A DNA stretch of 64,000 bases, taken from Rhynchonema sp. JSB1_4. Lineage: Eukaryota; Nematoda; Chromadorea; Monhysterida; Xyalidae. Of the stretch, positions 1 through 30,000 are shown piece by piece. A model generated the notes under the pieces. It was not told the origin of the DNA, ran no database searches, and saw nothing but the letters and a program-made list of their open reading frames with translations. The stretch's first letter is position 1. Every line of letters starts with the position of its first letter. The stretch lies in the NCBI GenBank assembly GCA_030248065.1, contig JASAMV010001203.1, positions 1 through 64,000 of the forward strand. The letters are read 5' to 3'. The translations under genes and the position numbers were made by a program.

Positions 1-182
1 GGCCGTATCAACATGGAAGGCAACGACAAAAACGGCCCAGATTGAATTTGCCTTGCCTTCCCCTTAACCGACCCCAACTACATCCCTAAACGCCCAGCCT
101 AGCACAGTAGTCGTTGCCCTCAAAATTGATATGACTGAACAATCTTGTTTGATTTGAACCAAGTCTCCACAACCAAACCAAC

Positions 183-3100
183 CACAATATCACAAGGATG
201 GAATATATTGTAGATGTGTGTTTTACGTGGCAGTTGTTTCATGATCTCTTGCTCTCTCAACGCAATGAATGTGGCCAATGGTGAGCCGAGGCAGAACAAA
301 TGTGAAACATCAAATGGCAGACGTTGTTGCGTGGAGGTGGCGCCCGTCTGCAAATCGAAACATCTCCACATAGTGACCGTCTAGTATAGTAAACCGTCAA
401 GCATTATGGTGACATTTTGGGCTCCAATGCGCCATTCACCGGGTAATTACAACTCTGCATACATTATTACATAGTTAGTGTTCAAAACGTCACTGGCAAG
501 ACGTGATCCTGCCATTACAAAGAGGTGAGATCAGCACGGAAAGATGGCCAGCTGCCTGACATTTCAAGCTGAGCTATATGTAGTTGGGGAACGATGCAGA
601 AACGAACCAACCGTCTGGGTGTCAGTGTGTTGTGTCATGATGTCATAGGCAATCACCGATCCGAGCGAATGTGCCACAAAAGACACTTTACCGCCATTTG
701 TCTGCGAATCATCAAACATTAGCTTGTTTCAAGGCGCACATGAAACATCAACTGCTCACCTCAAATGCAGGATTGTGCCGCATGAAAGTGGTGTACATTT
801 CGGTAATCGCATCGAACACGGCACCGTAGATCTGAAGAACACACATTTTGAAACATCAGCTAGCTAGCTAGAAATGCGCGTGTGTATATGACTGACTGGC
901 GTTTCAACGAGTGACCAATTATCGGTCAATTAGCACAGCGCAGAATACAACGACGCGTTCAGCGTTGTTCACTGTCCATATCAATGCAGAGCAAAGTCGA
1001 CCATAACAACAGGTATTGGTCGCACAATGACCATATAAGAATTCATCAAATCAATCCTGATTTTCACGTTCAGTCACTCTTAACCACCGTGCTATTTGTG
1101 ACTCTCACAAAACATTTTCATCTGAAAATAATCCAGCAGAGCTCCCACGTTGCTGCTGGTCTGAAACATTTTACTGACAGCATTCTTTGTGTGCGATCGC
1201 GCAACGCAACGTCATTGCGCCGTCACTTTCTTGCTTCACGATTCAGGAAAAAAATGACCAATTCTTATAAAGTCATTGTGCGACCAATACTAATCGAGGT
1301 CCACAGTTCGGCATGTGCCTTTTCTAACCTCATCCCTGTGTTTCGGTGTGCAATAGTAGAGTACATCCAATGCAGTCGCGTTCACCCAATATCGCAGTGT
1401 GTACATCGAGCGCGGCGTTAGCGTTTCAATCATCCCTGCACAAATCATGCTTACATTGTTCTGTGGTTACGTTCGAGTTTAAGATCGGGTGGGAATCGGT
1501 TTGATCTGGCCTCCTCGGGGTAGTATTGGTCGCACAATGACTAAATCAGAATTCATCTACCCTGATCTTCAGGTTCAACCTTAATCACTAAGCTACTTGT
1601 ATTTTTGACAAAACATTTTCAGCTAAAAATAATCTAGCAGATCAACCACGTTGCCGCAGGTCTGAAACATTCTCTTTACTACATACTTTGTGTGCGATCA
1701 CGCAACGCAACGTCATTGCCCCGTCACTTTCCCTCTTCACGATTCAGGAAAAAAACTTGACCAATTCTTATATAGTCATTGTGCGACCAATACCTACATA
1801 GACTTGAATAAATTTCGGTGAGCACATCAAGTTGGTTTCCAGATCGGAACCCGGTACCGGACGCTTGTATTTACGTTGACATGACATTCAAAAACAACAG
1901 AACATCAGATCACCTTTGGCCCCCAAACCCCCTGAATCACCTTGATCCAACTGCAATCGATGTCTCCAACAGACAGGCAACAACATGACACGATCACGTG
2001 ACTGTGCGCGATGCTTCTGCTGGTATTTGTGCATATGACGACGCAGGTATTCGGTGCGCACAACGATTGCACTGCGGTCAACACTTTGACCTGCGTCATT
2101 CAATAGATAGGTCAACAGCAGGGTCGACGTGAATGACGGGTATCGATGGGTTGATAACAAGGACGTGCTACTTGCGCTCAGCCAACCGGCTTTTTGCTAA
2201 TGCATAGCTTTATCTGGCGGTGCAGGTGAAAAGCGGAACCTAGAATATAACCAAGCCTTAGGCTTATAATCTGCACCAAACATCACAATAACTGTTGGTG
2301 GACGACCCTACAACGTTGGCACACTTGTGTTTATCAATGACTTGTGCCCAGCCAACCCCCACCTTACCAATGCCAGGTATGACAAACACCAGTTGAGTGA
2401 TCGGCGTTTCACTGTAGACAGCCAGTTGCGCGTAACCGCGTGTGAGCTGCTTTGGTTTACCGAATATCTTGCTCAACGTTGAATCTCTCGACGCCATTGA
2501 AACATCAGTGGGCGAACTCCAGCACACTTCCTTGGTTGTTGAGCTGATTGAGGCCAAAACTGCAAACACAGTCCGCTCTGATCATACGAGCCTCTATGCA
2601 TAGCGAGTGAATCAACACTCGGTTCCTGATCTTGGACACAATTCACTTGTCAAACACAATGCGTAATAACAGCACATCAGCACTACATGATCGAACCGGG
2701 TTTCTTGCTGGTTTTGTCAAAGTAGACGTCCTTGTCGCGCGGTATTTTCTGTCCGCCAAACGTCTTCATGTGTTCGGTCTCGAGTCGTGGCACGAGCTCC
2801 ATGTCGATGAGGGGACGATTGGTGGATGCCACGAACCAGGTGCCACGCAGCAGCGGCGTCTCCACGCCTGCATCCGTTCGGTCATGTTGCACTTATGCCA
2901 TATTCATGCTCAACCTCGCATTTACCGCACACTGCTGTCTTAACTACACGAATACTTATGAATCAGGATACAGGATTCAAGACAAAGTGAAAACAAACGG
3001 CTGTGCCAGTACGAAATGTGGCCAATCGTTGTTGAATCAGCATTCTCTTGGTCACATAACTTTTTGTCCAACAGTAAAACCCGAACTATCGGACGAGACA

Positions 3101-5341
3101 CATGTTATCAAGAGTTCTGTCAACATTTGCCCGACGCGTACGCTGCGCCAACGGATGGAGGCAGAGTTGGCTCAGCAATTTAGACCAGTGTAAAAGTTGT
3201 TCTTTAGGCGTGGAAGAACAAGTTTCACACTGGTCGAAATCAGTGAGCCAACTTCGAATTATTACAAAATACGGCCGAAACAGAAATTGACAAAGTGCGC
3301 GTCAGATGGGAGTTGATAAGTTGGCAGTGGGACATACCCATCCAATAGATGGGTGCCATTGACATGTTGCGCACATCGGCCGCGTACTGTTGTGCCCTGA
3401 CAGTGACGTCATCGTTGGCGCACAACAACGCTCGAATGTCGTCACGCACGTCCACTTGCTGTTGCTGCACCAGACGATGTTTCAACTCCAACAACAGGCT
3501 GTCGCGGTCGTCGAACGCCGTCCACAGATCAACCTTGATCAATCAGGCAAACTTGCGCTAAATCATTTTATTGTGCAATCTCCGATCGACAGTATAGTAG
3601 ATAACGAAAGGGGTGAAGCTCTGTACCCGCTCGGGGGCTTATATCCCAGGCCCATGCTACACCAGGTGGGGATACCTGCCACCAACCCCCTTCAGGGATT
3701 TCGGGTATGCCAACTACCCCCGATCTCGCCGAACTGGCAGTTTTCAGGACAAAACCGCTAATTGTGCGAAAAACATTTGGCGGCGTTGTTTTTGAAAAAA
3801 AAACAACTAGAAACGGGCACTCGAAAATATTTTCACACAATTGGGTTGTGTTGGCCCCTTCGGGCCAGGAGCTGCCCTGAGCCTACAGTTTACTCAACAG
3901 TATGCACCAAATGCAGCATTCGTTGACGCACCATTTCCCTATCGACCACATTGTCCGCGTCTGCATCCTTGTTCTTGTTCTTGTGTTTGCCGCGTTCCGC
4001 ATCCCAATAGAACCATCGCACCTGCGCCGGCATCAGCTCACAAACAGTGTCGGGCAGTCGCGTGTCCAGACTCGAACCCAGACCAGCACTCTTCACTGGT
4101 CGCACCAGTTGTTGCTCGTTGTCTGTGGTTGGCTGCAAACAAATGTGACGTGCGATTGACTTGACCAGCAGACACGCTGATCGCAGTTCGATCCGAGACG
4201 GAGCGCCAGAATATACATTCTTGGAACGCATTCCAATTCGAATGACAAAACTGACCGCACCATGAAACATCAGCTAGCCAGTCGGCCAGCTGGAGAAAGG
4301 CGAGACCAAAATTCAGGAAAAGACCTCCTCCCGGAAGGAAGCGGGAACACCAAAATTCAGGAAGTCATTTTTTGAGGTGAAAAATTGACCTATTTGCTTC
4401 TTTTAGAAAGATCTCTGTAAAAGGGATACTTTGGCTATTTCTGACAATCTTGACCTAGTATAATCACCTATTTGGCATAGAGATGCATACTTCAGTCCCA
4501 TATGGAGAGAAAGCAGGGAGGCATGCGTACCACGGAACGGAGGGGGGTGAAGACGTACCCGAGAGGGACACATGCCCCTGGAGCTAAAACTACACCGATG
4601 TGCAAGAATTTCGGCGCCGAAACCGCTACATTGATCTAAATTTGATGGATCACAAAGAATCCCGACTACGTGAACTGTGCACTTTTGGCCGCCTTGCCAA
4701 TTTCTACGTTTTCAAGACGGCAACGGTGCAGCAGGCCATCGCCATCGTCAGTGAGAACGCACCAGCAGGTCATGTTATTTATCCTTGCCCTGTGACCAAT
4801 GGTGTCGTTGGAGTGGGAAGTGCGTTACCCCCAGTATCCGGTATCTTCATTTTTTCACCCAGGGGCATCGGGTGTCCTTTTTGTCTAGGGCACTCCGACC
4901 ATGAAAACTCGCTGTAAACCGCAAAAATCGACCATTTTGACCCACTACGCTAAAACAACCATTTTTTGCTCTTCCAAGTTCCAACGGCGATTTTGTTTCC
5001 TCCAATACTGATCTTTTCTCCGCAACCCCCGGGTATCCAAGACTTTTTATTTTAGAAGCCAGCCCCTGGTGTCCGAGATTCTTCATTTTGCGCATCCGGC
5101 TGGTATCCGAAAATTTTGTATTTTGGGTGTCCTGACTTCATGATTTCCCAACTACACCACTGCCTCGAACTGCACACATGAAACATCAGCCCACCCAACC
5201 GACCACGACATTGTTGAGCGGCGTGATGCGTTGCGTTCGCCTTGTGCGTGCAGGGGGACTCGGTGTTGACGTCGATGACACGAATATGTTCTGATCCCCG
5301 AACTCATCGTTCGTCTCGGCCCAATCTGACTGTTCACTCAT
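183..5341 (-). CDS. DDHD1-like intracellular phospholipase A1 (partial, runs off the left edge)
   Basis: A cytoplasmic PA-preferring phospholipase A1 family member, which hydrolyses the sn-1 acyl chain of phosphatidic acid and related lipids. Exons that join in phase (descending): 5341-~5203 (candidate first exon starting MSEQSDWAET), 4250-~3905 (RWFYWDAERG), 3533-3338 (VDLWTAFDDRDSLLLELKHR), 2867-2697 (LLRGTWFVAS), ~2546-2368 (QLVFVIPGIG), 2090-1941 (VMLLPVCWRHRLQLD), 1435-1329 (ATALDVLYYCTPKHRDE), 831-760, 701-612 and 347-183. Exon 701-612 carries the lipase motif AHSLGS with the nucleophile serine. Exon 347-183 begins the DDHD domain (LFCLGSPLATF, YNIFHPCDIV); the rest, with the metal-binding DDHD residues, lies off the window. 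The order (WWE-like GTWF block, PGIGQ, LP-W-R, GxSxG-like serine) is that of DDHD1/DDHD2, and LDVLYY plus VAHSLG favour DDHD1. The first exon was chosen by ATG and splice signals only and is the least certain part. Confidence 0.85.
1016..1287. mobile_element. TA-flanked MITE, copy 1
   Basis: A 272-bp element with terminal inverted repeats beginning TTGGTCGCACAATGAC, flanked by TA on both sides. Two further copies lie at 1526-1790 and 46165-46438. TA duplication and no coding capacity fit a Tc1/mariner-type MITE. This copy sits in the phospholipase intron between exons 1435-1329 and 831-760, about 40 bp from the upstream exon. Confidence 0.8.
1526..1790. mobile_element. TA-flanked MITE, copy 2
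   Basis: A 265-bp copy of the same family in the next phospholipase intron (between exons 2090-1941 and 1435-1329). It has the same terminal repeats (TTGGTCGCACAATGAC) and TA flanks, and shares the internal GTGTGCGATC and CAACGCAACGTCA blocks with the other copies. Confidence 0.8.
4300..4600. mobile_element. Degenerate G-rich hAT-type MITE
   Basis: The core (GTCATTTTTTGAGGT, then GGGATACTTTGGC and a TTGACCTA block) matches the interior of the element at 41676-42083 with many substitutions and no long G runs. The right end AAACTACACC resembles the CAGTGTAGTT terminus in reverse. It is an old copy in the first phospholipase intron, with no clear target duplication. Confidence 0.55.
5025..5140. 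repeat. Short imperfect tandem repeat (GGTATCC unit)
   Basis: Three imperfect copies of a roughly 35-bp unit built on GGTATCC/GGTGTCC, then a purine step and TTTTATTTT-like tract. A related GGTATCTTCATTTTTTC lies just left at 4840. The repeat is intronic in the phospholipase gene, with no coding or element boundaries recognised. Confidence 0.45.
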
Positions 5342-6424
5342 CGCGCTCTGCACTGATCAGAACAAATAGATCAGAAAATCTGAAAACAAACACACGGCAA
5401 GTTTGGAGGGCCGCCACCAGTGAACTAAAAACACTATGAACTAGCAAAGGCAAAAGATTCACAGCATATTTACACGTCGTAAACCGCAACTGTTGACAAA
5501 AACAAATCAGGCGGTGATCGAAGCCCAAGTTTTGTACAAAACATAAAAACGCACGTCATTGTGTAAATAAAAGCATACGAATACAAAAAAAGATAAAATC
5601 ACCCCAACATATGCTGCCGCTTCCAAATGTGCACATCTAACCGCGCAAAAAGCTGGAAGGTTCAGGTAACGCACAGATAGCCGTACCAGGTTTGCAGATA
5701 GGCACGTCATGGACGTTCAAGTACATTTATTTACAAAATCGTCCCACAACAGGTATTTAGCGGTTTTTTAATTTTATTCTTTTCTCTAAATTTCTCTTTA
5801 GCATGCATTCATAAAACTCCAGACAGAAACAGAGAACAATTGAAAATGGAAATAATGATAAAGAAAACTCAACAATGAAATATACACTTTTTCGAAAGAT
5901 GTACATGATAACTTTATAACAAGCGCAAACAAGTAGAACAAGAGTTTCTTGAACAAAACAGCGACACTGATCACACATGCCTTGCTATACACACAAAACA
6001 CTTGATAATGCACTAATACCGGATCAACTGGTACCCAGCAGTCGGATGCACTTCGTGCACTTTGGCGTCGGCTTAATCTATGCACACAGCTTAACTATAG
6101 ATCTGCACTACTGTTGGGTGGGTCCGACCTGAACTAGTACCATTGCTAATCATGACATCAGATAGTGATACACTCTAGCAAAGGACCAAAGCATCCGTAA
6201 ACTGATCACAGGTGATACAAACGTATACATATGTACTCGTGTTTCGCAAATCAACAACAAGGACAGATGGGTGCTGCTGAACGCAGACATGGGCGAAAAA
6301 CTGCACGATACGGTGTTTTAGATGGGTTAGTAAGCGGCTCGGTACGAAATTCAAAAACAAAAACTAAGTTCGTGCCAAAACAAAATTTGAGGTTCTCAGC
6401 ATCGACTAGATTTCTCCAAACAGT
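5342..6424. other. Spacer between the CHD1 3' end and the phospholipase start
   Basis: About 1.1 kb. It should contain the CHD1 3' UTR (minus strand) and the phospholipase promoter. The 5500-5980 part is AT-rich. No conserved ORF, RNA gene or element ends were recognised. Confidence 0.5.
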
Positions 6425-24988
<18,564 letters not shown>

Positions 24989-27020
24989 GCGAATTTTCTC
25001 TTTCGTAAAAAGCACGAACTTTGGTTTTTTGTCGACGAACTTGCGAAGACAAGAACCTGAAATGGAGTCGGGGTCAACGACCGATCGGCGCAAAAATCAG
25101 TGTTCTGGGGTAGAAAATGACGAGGAATACAACGAAATTAACTATAAAACTGGACAAGAACCCAATAAACGAGATATGGATGTAAATTAGTGACAACACG
25201 GCGCAAACTGCAGATTTAAAAACTTGTCATTTTGCCCCCAAAAATTCCCCGCGATCTTCTATTTTTGGGAAGTTAGGATATAATTTGGAGTTTGCAAACC
25301 AGGTAAACCATTAAAACAGCAAAATATTGCTGCTAGTGCAACATGCATTTGAACACAAACCATTTTCTGCCGAAAACGTGCTGAAAAATCCGGGGGCTCA
25401 AATTTCCAATGATCACCATTTTCGGTGTCCTGAGCAAAAATTTATCCTGGGCACCGTTTGTTGACCGGAAAACTGCATATACGTTCAAGCTAGTTGTGTT
25501 CAGACAAACAAAAACAGCTCAAACAATTGAAACAGCGCCCAAAAACATCCCAGTGGCCGTTTGAAACTTGCACAAAGAAGCTAAATTTAATTTTCAGACT
25601 TTCGGAAGGAAAACGTGGCTTATTTGGGCTTTCGCGCAGTTTTCAGTGACATCTGAACATAAATCTAACTTAATTTCATTAATTCGAAGATAAAATATTT
25701 TTTACATATTTAGCCCACAATTCTTGACCGCAAATCGATCAATACCTCTCCTTCGGAAAACACGGCACGGCATCTGACAAAAAATGGAAAACCACAAAGT
25801 GCACTGCGCGCGGCCATCTTGAAAATCCAACACAGGGTGGCGCGAAAATCGAACATTTGAATACAGGGTCACACAGCCCGAGCATTTTGTCGACTCCAGC
25901 CGAATTGAGCTTTTTCGGGTTGTTCTTGTTCATTCGCTGGACCAGAAACATGTGACTTGTTGATGGGCAACATGGTTACTATTTTCGCGATGGTTACACG
26001 CTGGCTGTTCTCGGCATTTCGACATCATTTGCTACAATTGGTATGATTTAGAGCTGATTTTATTCAGTAAAAATCGTATTTAAACCACAAATACGAGCAA
26101 ACAATCAACAATAAAATTAAAGGCACACGTGTGACACACGCATACAACAAACAACAGACCAATCGAGACAGAGCGAGCAATGAACAAAGCAAAACGGAAC
26201 TCTGGAATGCTGCGGGAAATAATTTTAGTTGGTACAAAAGCCAGTATAATTGAACAATTAAAATCACAGAAACGCTACCAAACAAACGGCAACAACATTG
26301 TTTCTTACTTTTCGATACGAAACTTCAGGCATCAGTACAATTGGGGTAATACGGAATACGCAAGAATGTGTCGCAATAAAAGACAAGAATGCAATACCTA
26401 CGTATTTGTGATCCAATCATCAATTACAATTAAGAACGTTATTGATCAGAGAACAGACAACGACAACAAAATTTAAAAAAAGCATAATGAAACAATTAAA
26501 ACACCGTACAAACCCGATGATATACACAAAACGTGAGTGGTTGCAAAAACAGCGCTACGTACCACACGAAAAAATGAAGAAAAAAATTCGTCGATCCCTA
26601 AATATAGCTCTAAAGAAGTAACATTCACCACTTACAACAACAAAACTCAACAGTGCACGAAAATAAAATTGTAAGAAATAAATACTAGACACTCTCTCTG
26701 CGAAAAATTGATGCACATTTCGACGATAACAAAGAAATTGCCACATATTTTGCGAAAGGATCGAATTTCAAAAAATTGATAGCAAACGGTTTGAGCATTA
26801 GATGGGATGGGATGGTGTGCGTGATATAAAGAGCGATCAACTAATCTATCAATTATAGTAGCTTACAGTAAAATACACTTCACACAATTGCGTTGCGCCA
26901 AATACTTTTTGAAAACCACCCAGCCTTTGATCTGTTTGCTGTATTGTGCCAATAATGAAAATTGGATGGAGCAGTGGGAGTAGAATAACAGATAATAGAA
27001 GATACTGGGTGGCCAACTGT
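24989..27020. other. Spacer between PDIA3 3' end and CHD1 5' end
   Basis: About 2 kb that should hold the PDIA3 3' UTR and CHD1 promoter/5' UTR. The 26050-26780 part is A-rich on the plus strand. A short ORF at 25739-25951 (minus) has no recognisable family. No RNA gene was seen. Confidence 0.5.
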
Positions 27021-30000
27021 TTAGAGATCGGTCTTTGGCTTCTTCTTCTTCTTTCCGTCTCGCGAGAACCCGTTGAGTTCATCGGTAGCCTCGCGGGCAA
27101 TGTAACTTGTGAAATCCTTCAGCTCGCGACCGCCATTGTACGGAATGGCCGCCTTGCCCTTCGGCTTCCAGTAGATCGTTGGGAATCTGCAGCAGAATTA
27201 CTCATATTGACAGTGCTTTGCTTCTTGCTTGGTCTAGATGAGGGCGAAAAAACGCTTTTTCCAAGGTCATTTTATGAAATGGGTCTTTATTATTTATAAC
27301 AACACTCGAAGTGCTGGCGCACAAACTGGAATACCACAGCTCAGTTCCATATAACAAGACGGGCATCTGGTCTGCCAGCACAAACAGCAGTGAACGACAA
27401 TAATGTAACCCTTTTCAAATGCAATATCGGCAAAATATTGTCAACGTTAAATCAGACGAGGCACTCACCCCTGCACTTGGAATCCGGGAGGCACGTCATT
27501 GGCAGTGGCATCCATCTTGGCGATTACAACGTTCTCGCCTTTCATCTGAAATTGCGACAATGTCCATGTTTCGGGTTTTGAAAAAAACCCGAAACACGAT
27601 GCATGATAATCGAAAATGTTTCGACTGACTGTATAAATTGTTCACGTCAGCTGCAACTGGCAAGACCGAAACATTTCCGATTATCATGCTTTGTATTTCG
27701 GGTTTTCGGGTTTTTTTTCAAACCCTAAAAACGGGACATGGACATAAAAAAATTTATGTTTCGGATTTCGGGTGGAGCCCTTACCAAGAGCGTTACTGTG
27801 TAAACAGGACTACCATGCTGTAACTGAGCAATACCTACATAAGCGCCAGATGCGCACATACTGTACCTTGATGAAACAGAGCGACAACAACTACCAAGCT
27901 AACCTACGCAACCAAACGTCACCTGACCTTTTCACCAAGTTCATCATAGATCGGTGCCAGATTCTTACAATGACCGCACCACGGAGCATAGAACTCGATC
28001 AGCGCATCTTTCTCGTCATTGACGAAATCTTTGAAGTTTCTCGCAACCAGAACCTGCGTCGCATTTCAAAATTTTATATTTGTCCAACAAATGAATTTTA
28101 AGCGTCGAAATAACAGCTAAAAAATCCCAACCGTTACAGGTCCATCTTGGTCTGGCACCGGTTCGGATTTCATGTAGGGATCAAGTTTGCCTGACACCAG
28201 ATCGTTCACGAATGCTTTAAGATTATCAACGCTGAAATGCATTGACAATTTTGTGATCATGTCGATCCCAGACCATTAATAAACCTGTTCCCCTTTGTTT
28301 CAGAACCCAGGCACGTGTAAAAACTGCCAACTGAGGTTACATCCCTAACAACGCAGCCCTTGAATAGCGAATTGCGGTTTTCAAACGAACCTGAACTCTG
28401 TTGACATCGGGAATTTCTCGCCGCCAGCTCCAAATGCCGCCACCTTTGGTTTGGCGAAATCTTTGTCCTCAATTCCCATTTCGTCGATTTCCTACAACAA
28501 GGTTACTGCGACTTGGTAAGTGAGAAATAGCATGAAAACTATTATTGCGCACCTGTGTAAACTGATCACCATTGGCCACGGCAAAGTGCACCTTGCGCTT
28601 GAAATCCTGCGCCACTTTCAACACACGATTACGCCAATAGTTGGTGCCTGTTTGTGCGAATGGTTAGTGCAAACTTCATTCTCTGACCAATTGCAACAAC
28701 AGAAACGACTTTCCTCCGATTACAACAACGCACCTTTTGGGTCCTTGGTATAGTCAACGTTGTAGTACACGATCACCAAAGGGCGTCGGTTGAACATATC
28801 GCGAGTGTCTGGTGTCCGATGACCACACAGGCCCATCCTGGATACATACAGTATGATCATATTGTACATACATTCTCTGCATCAAGTTCCGTCATTTCAG
28901 TCGCAACGATTATGCAGACTGAAGTGTAGAAAAGGCGAAAACTAACATTTCCTCATTCAAGAACTTCTTGATCTTGTCCGTGTCATAGTTGCCGTCATAG
29001 CGTAGCTCATTCTTTTCAAATTTGTTGTGCAAACGCTTGGGGTGAAACACAACGATGTCACTGAAATAAACAGTAAAAATTCTGTTGTTCTGTATTAAAT
29101 TTACAAAATTTATAGTAAAGCCAACATGAGATCGATTTCAGAGGCGGCACATTAGCGATACATTCAGATGTGGCTGCTGATTTGGAGCCTCGATTTATTT
29201 TTTGCTTTTCGAAATGGCGTCAATTACTTTTTACATAACCTCACTGCTGTGCTATGTACAGTAAACTACATCAACACGAGCCCGATTTCGAAGGTGGTGT
29301 GCATTCAAAACGAATAGAAAGAGAAAATCCCCATTTGTATTCTTCAACGTGTAACGTTTCCCAAATCAGCAGCCACGTCAAAATGTTTCACTATTCTGCC
29401 AGTTGCGAAATGGAGCTCATGTTGGTGTTGTTGTTGTGGGCAGACGCGCGTCGATGCGGGGCCGAAATTGATCATCGACCTTTGCACGAACCCAGGGAGT
29501 TTAATCAGTTTTTGGATAGTTACCCTTCCTTCTTTTACCTACTTTAGTTTGTTTGTTTGCCTTAAATATCTTTTTCAGTCCAGGCGGCCAGTTGCTTTAA
29601 TAAAAGACACTACATAGTCATGACAGTTTGTCTCCCTGATTTCTTTTGGGGTCACCGTTTCAGCGCTTAACCGACTTCTTCTTATACTTCTGAGTGCAAC
29701 ACACTTGCACAAGTAGTGTTCCGCTGTATCTACTTCTGTGCACCTGTAACCATCCCAAAGAGGGCTCTCCCTCAATTTCATGACGTTCAGGTGTCTGTTC
29801 AGGCCACAGTGTCCTGTATAAATGCCGACAGGGGCTCTCAGCTCGTGTCTCGGCAGGGATAGGAGCATTGCTGCTTTATTTTTATCTGGTTTTCTGATAA
29901 ACAGTTTACTTTGTCTACATTTCGGCTCATTGACCCATCTCTCGTGGGGTTGGGACAGGAGCCACCAGCGAGTTTCTGCTCGTCCAAGTCTGGCACTGAG

